From the NCBI RefSeq assembly GCF_900167225.1, contig NZ_FUXH01000010.1, positions 1-64,000 on the forward strand: a stretch of 64,000 bases of DNA. The letters run 5' to 3'. Below are positions 56,048-64,000 of this stretch, in pieces. A program made the position numbers and the translations under genes. The notes beneath the pieces are model-generated. The model had not been told where the DNA came from. It did no database searches and saw only the letters and a list, made by a program, of their open reading frames with translations. This DNA comes from Porphyromonas crevioricanis. GTDB taxonomy: Bacteria > Bacteroidota > Bacteroidia > Bacteroidales > Porphyromonadaceae. The stretch's first letter is position 1, and every line of letters begins with the position of its first letter.

Positions 56048-56437
56048 ACACACTCTCAGTCCTTGAATTGGAGGACTTTGGGTGATGAAAAAATTAAGAA
56101 AACCTCTGGGGCTGGCTTCCAATTTGGGAGACAGCCCCATTTCTTATTTGTATATAAAGAGCGTGGGAGATACCTAGAGGGAGATGAGGATCATTGGAAG
56201 GATCTTCAAAAACTGCCGAGAAACTCCTTTGCTGAAGTTTGCAGGGAACAATAATCCCAAGACGTCGATAGTGCCTTTAGGTAGCTTAGCTATCTAAGCT
56301 CAAATTGTTGATAGCAATTTAGCAGTATGCTGTGTTGGCAAAAGGTTATATGGAGCTGAAAATCAGGATCAGATGTCGAATTGGAACTACTTTCGTCTTT
56401 AATGGACTTGAGAGGGGAGTAGCGGTTCTTTCTTTTG
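56048..56437. other. Gap between tpx and the TonB-dependent receptor gene
   Basis: Contains the tpx terminator at 56108-56148. The rest is unremarkable leader DNA; a 63-codon frame at 56063 overlaps the terminator and is rejected. Confidence 0.45.
56108..56148 (+). terminator. Terminator after tpx
   Basis: GGGGCTG (56108-56114) / CAGCCCC (56132-56138) with additional partial pairing inside, followed by ATTTCTTATTT. Confidence 0.65.
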
Positions 56438-56445
56438 TATCTTTG
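56438..56445 (+). promoter_or_regulatory. -7 box TATCTTTG for the TonB-dependent receptor
   Basis: Perfect TAnnTTTG, about 107 nt before the ATG, leaving a leader of roughly 100 nt. No -33 TTTG at normal spacing. Confidence 0.45.
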
Positions 56446-56551
56446 CGCACAAAGCAGGATCGATAGTCAAAAACTTTAGCAATAGGTATGTGACATCTGT
56501 TCCGCAGTTTTTAGTTACCAACAAAAATCATCAACCAAATTTTAATTATTT

Positions 56552-59263
56552 ATGAAGCGAGCATTTCTTCGTTTGACTCTGGTAGGTATGCTATGTCTCC
56601 TTGCCGGTTCCATGGCTTGGGCTCAAACGCTGCTGACAGGTCGCGTGTTGGACAAAACAACACGAGAAACCATCGTTGGTGTCTCGGTTACCACAGGTCA
56701 GGGCAGTAGCCTTAAAGGGACAGTGACTGATGTCGATGGGAAGTTCTCTTTTGAAGTTCCCTCCACTGCTACTATCTCTTTTCGCTATGTAGGTTACAAG
56801 ACTCTTACTCATTCTATTCGAAATGCAGGCAGCAAGCTCGAATTGGGTGATATTCTTTTAGAATCCGAAGCAACATCATTGGATGTAGTGAATGTAATCG
56901 CATCGGTAGTCCCCAGAGATCGTATCACACCGGTGCCGGTATCTAACATTAAGTTGTCTGATATAGAGGCAAAGGCATTCAATTCTGAATTCCCTGAATT
57001 GATGAAGTCTACTCCTTCAGTATATGTTACTCGATCCGGAGGTGGTTTTGGAGACTCTCGTATAGCCCTGCGTGGTTTCGATATGAGTAATATCGGAGTA
57101 CTTATCAATGGAGTACCCGTCAACGATATGGAGAACGGCAAAGTATACTTCAGCAACTGGGCTGGTTTGAGTGATGTTTCCAGTTTCGTTCAGGTACAGC
57201 GTGGTATCGGAGCATCCCGTCTTGGTCTTTCCTCTGTGGGTGGAACAATGAATATTGTAACTAAGAATGTCGATGCTAAGCGTGGAGGTAGCGTATTCTC
57301 CGGTGTCGGAAATGATGGTTACTTGAAGTATGGCTTCAATGTTTCTACTGGTTTGATGGACAATGGCTGGGCTGTGACTGCTTCGGCAAGTACGTCAAAA
57401 GGGGATGGTTATATCATGGGTACAAACTTCCGTGGGTACAATTACTTTTTGAATGTGTCGAAGAAAATAAATGCCGATCATACTCTCTCTCTCTCCGCTT
57501 TCGGTGCTCCACAGTGGCACAATCAGCGTAGTTCTGCCTATACACAGAAGCAATACGATGAGCATCCGGACGGAATTCGTATGAATCTTGAGTATGGCTA
57601 CCTCAATGGAGAAGTGTTGGCTCCCCGTTACAATTACTACCACAAGCCTCAGGTTTCTCTCAATCACATGTGGAGAATTGATGAGCAATCCTCTTTGAGC
57701 ACAGCTGTGTATGCTTCTATGGCCCGTGGTGGTGGCCGTAAGGCTGATGGTCTATCTGAGACAATCACAGACGGGAGTGGAAAAAAGGAAAAAATCTTCT
57801 ACTCAAATTGGATACAAGCTTATAAGGGACGACTCGACAAGATCGCCAAACGTACTCCCGGAGGTTTGATTGATTGGGAAGGTGTCTATCAGGCTAATGC
57901 CGCAGAGGGAGATAAAGGCTCCAAGGCAATTCTTGCTAACAGCGTAAATCAGCACAACTGGTATGGTTTGCTCTCTACATATCAGAATAAAATAGATGAG
58001 GATCTCACCCTCACTGCCGGGTTTGATGGTCGCTATTATTTGGGAGATCACTACAATGAAGTGCACAGCCTGCTCGGGGGATCTAAATATGTGCCTAACG
58101 GAGGGATCATGCATACGGATGCTTTGGGAGGAAAGAAAGAACTCAAGAAAGGTGATATCTACAATTATCACAATAAAGGAGAAGTAATTTGGAGTGGAGT
58201 CTTTGCTCAAGGAGAATACAATACCGACTTCCTTTCAGCTTTCTTGTCCGGCTCTTTCTCCTATCAAGGCTATAGATATTTGGTCCCGGATCTGTATTCG
58301 GAGGCCAACTATAGTAAGATGGATCCTGCTATACGAGACAAGAAAGAATCCGACCGTGTAACCTTCCTTCCCTTCAGTATCAAGGGTGGTGTTTCTTACA
58401 AATTCCTTGAGCACAGCAATGTGTTTGTCAATGCCGGATACTTTACACGTGCCCCCAAGTTTGGAGGGGTGTTCTTGAACTATTCTACTCTGATCAACAA
58501 GCATAAGAAGAATGAGAAAATTCTTACAGCTGAGTTGGGGTATGGTTTCCGTAACGAATATGTCAAGGTTGATTTCAATGGTTATTACACCAAGTGGAAC
58601 GACCGTTTCCTGCGTCGTAGTGGTCTGGATAGAGACTTCTACAATTTTCGCAACCTAAATGCCACACATATGGGATTGGAGTTGGAGGTACAAGCCAAAC
58701 CTCTTGAAAATCTCGATATCAACGGTATGCTTTCCCTTGGAGATTGGCGTTGGGGTAACAAGACCCAATTTGATATCTACGATGAAAATCAGGTGAAGAA
58801 GGGCTCCGGAGAAATAGACTTGAATGATGTACACGTAGGTAATGCAGCTCAAATTACGGCTTCCCTTGGTGCTGATTGGGAAGTTTTTAAGAGCTTGCAT
58901 TTGCGTGCCAATATCAATTTCTTTGGCAAGAACTACGCTGATTTTGAACCGGCTAATCGCATCAGCAAGGCGAAAGATCACACCCCGGAGAATCCTAAGT
59001 TTGAAACAAACTTTACCGGGGATTCGTGGATGTTGCCCAGCTATACATTGGTGGATCTGTCTGCCTCTTACAAACTCAAACTTGAGAGTGGTCTGGGCAT
59101 ATCTTTCTTCGGTGGTATAGATAATCTGTTTGATAAGAAGTATATCGCTGATGCAACTGATGGCTTCAAGACAAATGAAAAGAACGAGCGTACAGGGGAG
59201 GATGCGTTGGTGTACTACGGTTTCGGTCGTACATGGCAGTGTGGTATGCGCGTGAATTTCTGA
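56552..59263 (+). CDS. TonB-dependent outer-membrane receptor
   Basis: A 903-residue receptor with a signal peptide (1-24, AWA-QT), a carboxypeptidase-like regulatory domain (about 27-105: LLTGRVLDKTTRETIVGVSVTT), a plug (VYVTRSGGGFGDSRIALRGFD...GVLINGVPVNDMENG) and a beta-barrel ending in WQCGMRVNF. Such receptors import metal complexes, vitamins or glycans. No SusD partner follows, so a SusCD-type glycan system is unlikely. Substrate unknown. Confidence 0.93.
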   Translation: MKRAFLRLTLVGMLCLLAGSMAWAQTLLTGRVLDKTTRETIVGVSVTTGQGSSLKGTVTDVDGKFSFEVPSTATISFRYVGYKTLTHSIRNAGSKLELGDILLESEATSLDVVNVIASVVPRDRITPVPVSNIKLSDIEAKAFNSEFPELMKSTPSVYVTRSGGGFGDSRIALRGFDMSNIGVLINGVPVNDMENGKVYFSNWAGLSDVSSFVQVQRGIGASRLGLSSVGGTMNIVTKNVDAKRGGSVFSGVGNDGYLKYGFNVSTGLMDNGWAVTASASTSKGDGYIMGTNFRGYNYFLNVSKKINADHTLSLSAFGAPQWHNQRSSAYTQKQYDEHPDGIRMNLEYGYLNGEVLAPRYNYYHKPQVSLNHMWRIDEQSSLSTAVYASMARGGGRKADGLSETITDGSGKKEKIFYSNWIQAYKGRLDKIAKRTPGGLIDWEGVYQANAAEGDKGSKAILANSVNQHNWYGLLSTYQNKIDEDLTLTAGFDGRYYLGDHYNEVHSLLGGSKYVPNGGIMHTDALGGKKELKKGDIYNYHNKGEVIWSGVFAQGEYNTDFLSAFLSGSFSYQGYRYLVPDLYSEANYSKMDPAIRDKKESDRVTFLPFSIKGGVSYKFLEHSNVFVNAGYFTRAPKFGGVFLNYSTLINKHKKNEKILTAELGYGFRNEYVKVDFNGYYTKWNDRFLRRSGLDRDFYNFRNLNATHMGLELEVQAKPLENLDINGMLSLGDWRWGNKTQFDIYDENQVKKGSGEIDLNDVHVGNAAQITASLGADWEVFKSLHLRANINFFGKNYADFEPANRISKAKDHTPENPKFETNFTGDSWMLPSYTLVDLSASYKLKLESGLGISFFGGIDNLFDKKYIADATDGFKTNEKNERTGEDALVYYGFGRTWQCGMRVNF

Positions 59264-59334
59264 TGAGATAAATTTGCTTTTTCATTCCGTGGGCTGGAAA
59301 TAAATACCCCTACGGTTTGTGGTTTTCATGAGGA

Positions 59335-59378
59335 GAGAGTGTGTCATGATTTTACCCATGATACACTCTCTTTTTTAT
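59335..59378 (+). terminator. Terminator after the receptor gene
   Basis: GAGAGTGTGTCATG (59335-59348) / CATGATACACTCTC (59357-59370), 14-bp stem with one G-U, then TTTTTTATTT. Confidence 0.88.
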
Positions 59379-59491
59379 TTGAGAGGAGATTGCTGTATGG
59401 TTCCTTTCTTTACTCTGAAAACTTGGCTCCGAAGGATGAGAGTCTGCTAAGTGTGATAAAGGTGTTTTGTATAAGAAAAACTGTGTTCTCA

Positions 59492-59522
59492 TTTGTCTGT
59501 TTCAAAATTTATTCTACCTTTG
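59492..59522 (+). promoter_or_regulatory. Promoter of the tRNA cluster
   Basis: TTTG (59492-59495), 19-nt spacer, TACCTTTG (59515-59522): full Bacteroidetes consensus, 11 nt before the first tRNA. Confidence 0.75.
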
Positions 59523-59533
59523 CAGGGCAATTG

Positions 59534-59606
59534 GCGGAAATAGCTCAGTTGGTAGAGCACAACCTTGCCAAGGTTGGGGTCGCGGGTTCGAATCCCGTTT
59601 TCCGCT
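59534..59606 (+). tRNA. tRNA-Gly (GCC)
   Basis: 73 nt, complete cloverleaf: acceptor GCGGAAA / TTTCCGC, D-arm GCTCAGTTGGTAGAGC, anticodon loop TTGCCAA, T-loop GGTTCGAATCC. CCA is not encoded. Confidence 0.95.
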
Positions 59607-59616
59607 CAGTTGAGGG

Positions 59617-59698
59617 GCCCAGGTGGCGGAATTGGTAGACGCGCTCGTTTCAGGTGCGAGTGTTTAACGACGTGCAGGTTCGATTCCTGTCCTGGGCA
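59617..59698 (+). tRNA. tRNA-Leu (CAG)
   Basis: 82 nt with a long variable arm: acceptor GCCCAGG / CCTGGGC, anticodon loop TTCAGGT, variable arm around TGTTTAACGACGT, T-loop GGTTCGATTCC. CCA not encoded. Confidence 0.94.
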
Positions 59699-59745
59699 CA
59701 CAGCCAAGTGAGGTTGTGTGGCGAAGAAGAAAAAAGCTAACCAAT

Positions 59746-59829
59746 GCGCGGGTGGTGGAATTGGTAGACACGCTACTTTGAGGGGGTAGTGCCGGTTTCG
59801 GCGTATGAGTTCAAGTCTCATTCCGCGTA
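59746..59829 (+). tRNA. tRNA-Leu (GAG)
   Basis: 84 nt: acceptor GCGCGGG / TCCGCGT, anticodon stem CTACT / GGTAG with loop TTGAGGG, long variable arm, T-arm ATGAG-TTCAAGT-CTCAT. CCA not encoded. Confidence 0.93.
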
Positions 59830-59848
59830 CAAGTTTAATGATAGAAAG

Positions 59849-59880
59849 AGCCGAGGGCCGAGAGGTCTCTCGGCTTTTTC
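59849..59880 (+). terminator. Terminator of the tRNA cluster
   Basis: AGCCGAG (59849-59855) / CTCGGCT (59869-59875) followed by TTTTC; an inner GCCGAGA can compete for the same 3' arm. Confidence 0.65.
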
Positions 59881-59972
59881 TTTGCCATTAGGAGCTGTCA
59901 TCAGAAAGTTCACCTCCCGATGGATGTTTTGTAGCAGTCTCTAAATCATAAGACAAGAAATAGCAAACGAAA

Positions 59973-60824
59973 ATGATCTGCTTTCCTAATGCCAAGCTCA
60001 ACCTTGGTCTTTTTGTCACAGCAAGGCGCAGTGATGGCTATCATTGTCTGGAGACTGTATTTGCCCCTCTACCTTTATGTGATGTCTTGGAGGTTGAGCC
60101 TTCCCTCACGGGCAGAGATAGTTTATATATAGTTGGGCAGGGAGAAGTTGTGAGTAACCATGATAATTTGGTGGTACGTGCACTTGAGGCTTTGCGACTG
60201 ATTCGGGATATTCCCCCAACCTCCATAGCTTTGGAGAAACATATTCCCTCTATGGCTGGCTTAGGTGGAGGTTCTGCAGATGCGGCTTTTATGCTTCACC
60301 TGCTCAATGATCGTTTTAGTCTTGACCTTTCCAGTCAAGAAATGGAGCAGACTGCCCTTAGTCTTGGTGCTGACTGTCCATTCTTTCTGTATAACAGACC
60401 GGCCATTGCTCGAGGGATAGGTGAAGAGTTGGAGCCTTTGCCTATCTCTCTATTGCGAGGAGTGGCGGTCGTGGTCGTCCGTCCGCCCATTGATATATCT
60501 ACCCCTGAAGCATACGCTTCTCTTGGATTCTCTATTGGAGAGACTCGCTCGGGGATGACCCCGGAGCTTTTGTCTGCTCTGAGAGGGGGAAATCTCCAGA
60601 AAGCTGTATCGCAGCTGAGCAATGCTTTTGAAGAACAAGCTATAGCTCAGTATCCTCAAATAAGTCTTATCAAGGAGGAACTGTACCAATCGGGAGCTTT
60701 CTTTGCTCTAATGTCTGGTTCCGGTTCTGCCGTGTATGGGCTCTATTCTGATGCTCAATTGGCTCGACAGGCTGCTGTCAATCCCTTGTTTTCCGATTTT
60801 TTCTGCTGGCAGGGCTGTTATTAA
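59973..60824 (+). CDS. ispE: 4-diphosphocytidyl-2-C-methyl-D-erythritol kinase
   Basis: IspE phosphorylates CDP-ME in the MEP isoprenoid pathway. The 283-residue GHMP kinase has PNAKLNLGLFVTARRSDGYH at the start, the ATP-binding loop PSMAGLGGGSADAA (92-105) and the C-terminal MSGSGSAVYG. It precedes the radical SAM gene by 15 bp and probably shares its transcript. Confidence 0.95.
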   Translation: MICFPNAKLNLGLFVTARRSDGYHCLETVFAPLPLCDVLEVEPSLTGRDSLYIVGQGEVVSNHDNLVVRALEALRLIRDIPPTSIALEKHIPSMAGLGGGSADAAFMLHLLNDRFSLDLSSQEMEQTALSLGADCPFFLYNRPAIARGIGEELEPLPISLLRGVAVVVVRPPIDISTPEAYASLGFSIGETRSGMTPELLSALRGGNLQKAVSQLSNAFEEQAIAQYPQISLIKEELYQSGAFFALMSGSGSAVYGLYSDAQLARQAAVNPLFSDFFCWQGCY

Positions 60825-60839
60825 GATTGCTTCTTTCTT

Positions 60840-62663
60840 ATGTCACATTCAGCAAAAACTCGTCCCATATGGCTTCCTACAACACGAAAGGAAATGGATG
60901 AGCGTGGCTGGGACATGGCTGATGTAATTCTTTTTTCTGGTGATGCTTATGTGGATCATCCGGCATTCGGAGCTGCGGTGGTAGGACGTTTTTTGGAGTC
61001 TTTGGGTTTGCGAGTTGCCATTGTGCCCCAACCGAATTGGAGAGATGACTTGCGAGATTTCCGAAAGTTGGGTAGGCCTCGACTTTTCTTTGGTGTCTCT
61101 CCCGGGGCTATGGATTCTATGGTGAACAAATACACAGCTCACAAGCGTTTGCGTTCGGAGGATGCTTACACTCCGGATGGTCGCATTGATCTGCGTCCAG
61201 AGTATCCATCTATTGTTTATACAGAATGTATCCGAAGGGTTTACCCGGATGTACCTATAGTTCTCGGAGGTATAGAGCCAAGTTTACGCAGACTCTCTCA
61301 CTATGACTACTGGCAGGATAGATTACGTCCGAGTATCTTAGCCGATGCTAGGGCAGATCTCCTGATATACGGGATGGGCGAATTACCTCTTGAATACCTT
61401 GTGTCAGAGTTGAAAGCCGGTCATCGCCTTCAAGACCTTACTGACATTCCTCAAACAGTCTACATTCGTCCGGCAAATGAAATACAAGTTTTGCCGGGAG
61501 ATATAGTATTGCATACCCATGAGGAGTGTGTGAGTTCCAAGCGGAACCAAGCTCAGAACTTCTGTCATATAGAGACCGAAAGCAATAAATATCATGCTAA
61601 ACGTATCCTTCAAGGGGTTGGTCGAGATATTGTGGTAGTCAATCCTCCTTTCCCTCCAATGACAGAGGCTCAGATAGACAGAAGTTTTGATCTTCCCTAT
61701 ACACGCTTGCCTCATCCTCGTTATCGAGGTAAACGGATAGGAGCTTATGAGATGATCAAGCATTCGGTCAATGCTCACCGAGGTTGTTTCGGAGGTTGTG
61801 CTTTCTGTACAATTAGTGCTCACCAGGGGAAATTTGTAGCCTCGCGAAGTGAAGCCTCTATTATACGAGAGGTTGAGCAAATTGTACAGATGGAAGATTT
61901 TAAGGGTTATCTCAGCGATGTGGGAGGTCCTTCCGCCAACATGTACAAGATGGAAGGCCGAAATTTGGACTTGTGTAGTCGTTGTAAGCGTCCTTCTTGT
62001 ATTCATCCGAAGGTATGCCCCAACTTGCATGCAGATCACACGGCTTTGACACGATTGCTCAGAAGGATAGATAAAATAGAGGGAGTTAAAAAAAGCTTTA
62101 TTGGCAGTGGCGTACGTTATGATCTGCTTTTGGAGCCGTACAAAGATCCTCTGCTAAGAAAGGCAGCTCTCACTTATGCAGAAGATTTGGTGAAGTATCA
62201 TGTGAGTGGACGTCTCAAAGTAGCTCCGGAACATACATCCGACTCTGTCTTACGCTGGATGCGCAAACCTTCGTTTGCTCTTTTTGAGCAATTCAAGAAG
62301 TTTTTCGATAAAACGAATAAAGCTGCCGGGCTCAAGCAGCAGATTATTCCTTATTTCATTTCTTCTCATCCCGGTTGTACCGAAGCTGATATGGCGGAAT
62401 TGGCTGTTATTACTAAGCGGTTGGGATTCCGATTGGAACAAGTGCAAGATTTTACCCCGACGCCGATGACTTTAGCTACTGAGATTTATTATACAGGTAT
62501 AGATCCATATACTCTTGAACCCGTTTATACAGCTCGAACTGATAAACAGAAAAAGGCACAAAGCCAGTTCTTTTTTTGGTACAAACCTGATCAAGTGACT
62601 AAACTCAAACAGGAACTTCGTCGTATAGGACGTGCAGATTTGATTGCTAAGCTGTTTGGCTAA
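60840..62663 (+). CDS. YgiQ-family radical SAM protein
   Basis: A 607-residue protein with the radical SAM cluster motif in HRGCFGGCAFCTIS (CxxxCxxC), an N-terminal UPF0313 region (WLPTTRKEMDERGWDMADVILFSGDAYVDHPAF) and a C-terminal segment with RCKRPSCIHPKVCPNL, SGVRYDLLL, APEHTSDSVLRWMRKP, and DFTPTPMTLATEIYYTG. The family is widespread but its reaction is unknown. Start at ATG 60840. Confidence 0.92.
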   Translation: MSHSAKTRPIWLPTTRKEMDERGWDMADVILFSGDAYVDHPAFGAAVVGRFLESLGLRVAIVPQPNWRDDLRDFRKLGRPRLFFGVSPGAMDSMVNKYTAHKRLRSEDAYTPDGRIDLRPEYPSIVYTECIRRVYPDVPIVLGGIEPSLRRLSHYDYWQDRLRPSILADARADLLIYGMGELPLEYLVSELKAGHRLQDLTDIPQTVYIRPANEIQVLPGDIVLHTHEECVSSKRNQAQNFCHIETESNKYHAKRILQGVGRDIVVVNPPFPPMTEAQIDRSFDLPYTRLPHPRYRGKRIGAYEMIKHSVNAHRGCFGGCAFCTISAHQGKFVASRSEASIIREVEQIVQMEDFKGYLSDVGGPSANMYKMEGRNLDLCSRCKRPSCIHPKVCPNLHADHTALTRLLRRIDKIEGVKKSFIGSGVRYDLLLEPYKDPLLRKAALTYAEDLVKYHVSGRLKVAPEHTSDSVLRWMRKPSFALFEQFKKFFDKTNKAAGLKQQIIPYFISSHPGCTEADMAELAVITKRLGFRLEQVQDFTPTPMTLATEIYYTGIDPYTLEPVYTARTDKQKKAQSQFFFWYKPDQVTKLKQELRRIGRADLIAKLFG

Positions 62664-63128
62664 TTTTTCTGTCCCTATTGATATTGAGGAGTAGAAAAAC
62701 AAGGATACAGCTGTTTTTTGATTTCCCACCTGTTTTATTCTCTATATCTATTCAAAGCTGGACTCCTCTTTGGTCTTATTTTCTTTTTGGTCTTTTCTTT
62801 GTCTAAAGATTGGTCGTTCTTTTGTCTAAAGAGCTAGCTCTTCATAAGGGTTGAGATGCTTCTGGAGGGAAGATATAATGAATGTTTATTCTATAATATT
62901 CACTATTCTCCTCTTTTTTTTTTGTAGACTTGGCGCAGCAGGCGAGACTAATGTGATCGCTCAAAGAGAAGCGTACGTGGCGTTTTGTTCTATTCTTGAT
63001 CCATTCATATAGGGAGGATGAATCACAGATAGGAGAGTGTTTTGAGAGATGAGGCTGCGAATGTGCCTTACTCAAAGGAGATGAAATGGATTTGATCTGA
63101 GGTCTAATTATTTAATTCACAATTGAAT
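62664..63128. other. Gene-free stretch before the frameshifted gene
   Basis: AT-rich with a TTTGTCTAAAGA direct repeat (near 62799-62810 and 62821-62832). A 77-codon minus frame at 62842-63075 shows no recognisable features and is not accepted. No clear promoter box was found. Confidence 0.4.
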
Positions 63129-63840
63129 ATGAAAAAGAAAGTCGTTATTGTATCAATTATCACAGCCTTTGTGCTGTTATTTATTGCTTCGTTTCTTTGG
63201 AATAGAAATACCCACCACAAACTGCGCATTGCTGAGCACAATGTTTCTGCTGCTTTGGATAGCATCCGTTATCTCCGGGATGTGAATGGCAAGCTTCTTG
63301 CCGAGAAGATGTCTTTTATCACCACAGTCAAAGACCTAAAAGAATTAAACAGTGAGATGTATGAGAACATACAGTCATTGAAAAAGGAAATGCGTAAGCA
63401 ATTGATCTCAGGAGCCAATGTTTGGAGTGGTTGTCAGAGATACCATTTTTCAAGACAATGTGATTCAGTATACCTTGGATAGCTTAGTGAACATTCACTT
63501 CTCTGATCAGGCCATTGACGCTAATAGTCTTATCCGTATCCATCGTGATAATATTTACCTGCAGCAGTTTACATACAGTATGGATATTCCTCTTGAAGTC
63601 TATTTTACGAAAGATTACCAGCTTATTGCTCGGAGCAAAAATGAACATGTAACATTCAGCAAGCTTGATAGTTTTCTTGACCCCTCTATTACTAAGTATC
63701 GCAATCGTAGGCGTTGGGGGCTTGGTATACAAGCCGGTGTGGAAGTTATGCCGGGCTATAGTCTCGCAGGAAAGGAATTTTCGTTGGCTGTTGGCCCTTA
63801 TCTTGGCATAGGTATCAACTACAACTTAGTGCAGTGGTAG
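63129..63840 (+). pseudogene. Frameshifted gene for a membrane-anchored coiled-coil/DUF6808-like protein
   Basis: Two adjoining frames look like halves of one gene. The first (63129-63482, 117 residues) has a membrane anchor (VVIVSIITAFVLLFIASFLW), then a helical region. The second (frame +1, about 63418-63840) continues with VVVRDTIFQDNVIQYTLDS and ends with beta-rich GLGIQAGVEVMPGYSLAGKEFSLAVGPYLGIGINYNLVQW. Joining them near 63420-63480 restores a protein of about 235 residues resembling DUF6808-type proteins. Either a real mutation or a sequencing error explains the shift. The ATG at 63129 is the start. Confidence 0.65.
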
Positions 63841-63899
63841 GTAGTGAGTAGGATTACTTCGGCATAGAGAAGGGCAAGGATCTACTATTTGATTGTAAG

Positions 63900-63950
63900 A
63901 GGGTCTAAAAACTTGGTGGTTAATGACTCCAAATTTTTAGGCCCTTTTGT
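63900..63950 (+). terminator. Terminator after the frameshifted gene
   Basis: GGGTCTAAAAACTTGG (63901-63916) faces CCAAATTTTTAGGCCC (63929-63944) and is followed by TTTTGTTTG. The last 50 bases of the window show nothing further. Confidence 0.75.
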
Positions 63951-64000
63951 TTGTTTTGAAGTTACTGTAGAGAAAATTGATCAATAGAGATATTTTGTAA

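Noticed and set aside
56063-56254. 63-codon plus-strand frame
   Set aside because: Crosses the tpx terminator; no recognisable features.
59339-59638. 99-codon plus-strand frame
   Set aside because: Runs over the receptor terminator, the tRNA promoter and tRNA-Gly.
62842-63075. 77-codon minus-strand frame
   Set aside because: Composition and lack of features suggest chance; no promoter.

Overview
The window looks like a chromosome segment of a Bacteroidales bacterium, most probably a Porphyromonas close to P. gingivalis. Supporting signs are type IX secretion genes (PorQ and a Plug-type protein), TAnnTTTG -7 promoter boxes instead of sigma70 boxes, the rpmB-rpmG-DUF4295 order, outer-membrane proteins ending in a C-terminal Phe, and 22-bp tandem repeats like minisatellite elements I recall from P. 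gingivalis. Species level is an inference; no database was searched.

Layout. 1-12.3 kb (+): porQ, cmk, ispH, a SpoU/TrmH methyltransferase, thrS-infC-rpmI-rplT, ilvE, an overlapping nitroreductase/DUF2520/HAD phosphatase/Maf group, then rpmH and rpmB-rpmG-DUF4295. 12.4-17.3 kb: a small accessory island with two IntDOT-like tyrosine recombinases, an alpha/beta hydrolase and two overlapping helix-turn-helix genes, but no mobilization or conjugation genes. 17.6-24.8 kb: fabD, pepD, a flippase-like membrane protein, rsmA, and three paralogous outer-membrane beta-barrel genes. 25.0-25.6 kb is a repeat-rich intergenic stretch leading into rnpB (RNase P RNA). 26-30.4 kb (+): YihY/BrkB-like protein, a pRiA4b ORF-3-like protein, miaA, and the T9SS Plug-type protein. 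30.4-33.4 kb (-): hpt-adk-obg-B3/4. 33.6-33.9 kb is a 22-bp-period minisatellite just upstream of guaA; panB follows. 36.6-47.5 kb (-): a thioredoxin lipoprotein with an Ig-like domain, then bioA-bioF-bioG-bioC preceded by mltF, rlmD, glmM, a DUF4827 lipoprotein and a DHH phosphoesterase. 47.7-63.8 kb (+): a 1963-residue alpha-2-macroglobulin-like protein, a second repeat-rich gap, a coiled-coil membrane protein, tpx, a TonB-dependent receptor, three tRNAs, ispE, a YgiQ-type radical SAM protein, and a frameshifted membrane-anchored gene.

Most of the content is housekeeping: translation (thrS, infC, ribosomal proteins, tRNAs, rnpB, rsmA, rlmD, miaA), isoprenoid synthesis (ispH, ispE), purine supply (hpt, adk, guaA), biotin and pantothenate synthesis, envelope construction and secretion. 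The less ordinary signals are the truncated-looking recombinase island, a 22-bp repeat unit found both between its two recombinases and upstream of guaA, and a separate dispersed palindromic repeat present near rnpB and twice after the macroglobulin gene. I did not find a convincing new multi-gene system; the island and the two repeat families are the parts most worth a second look.
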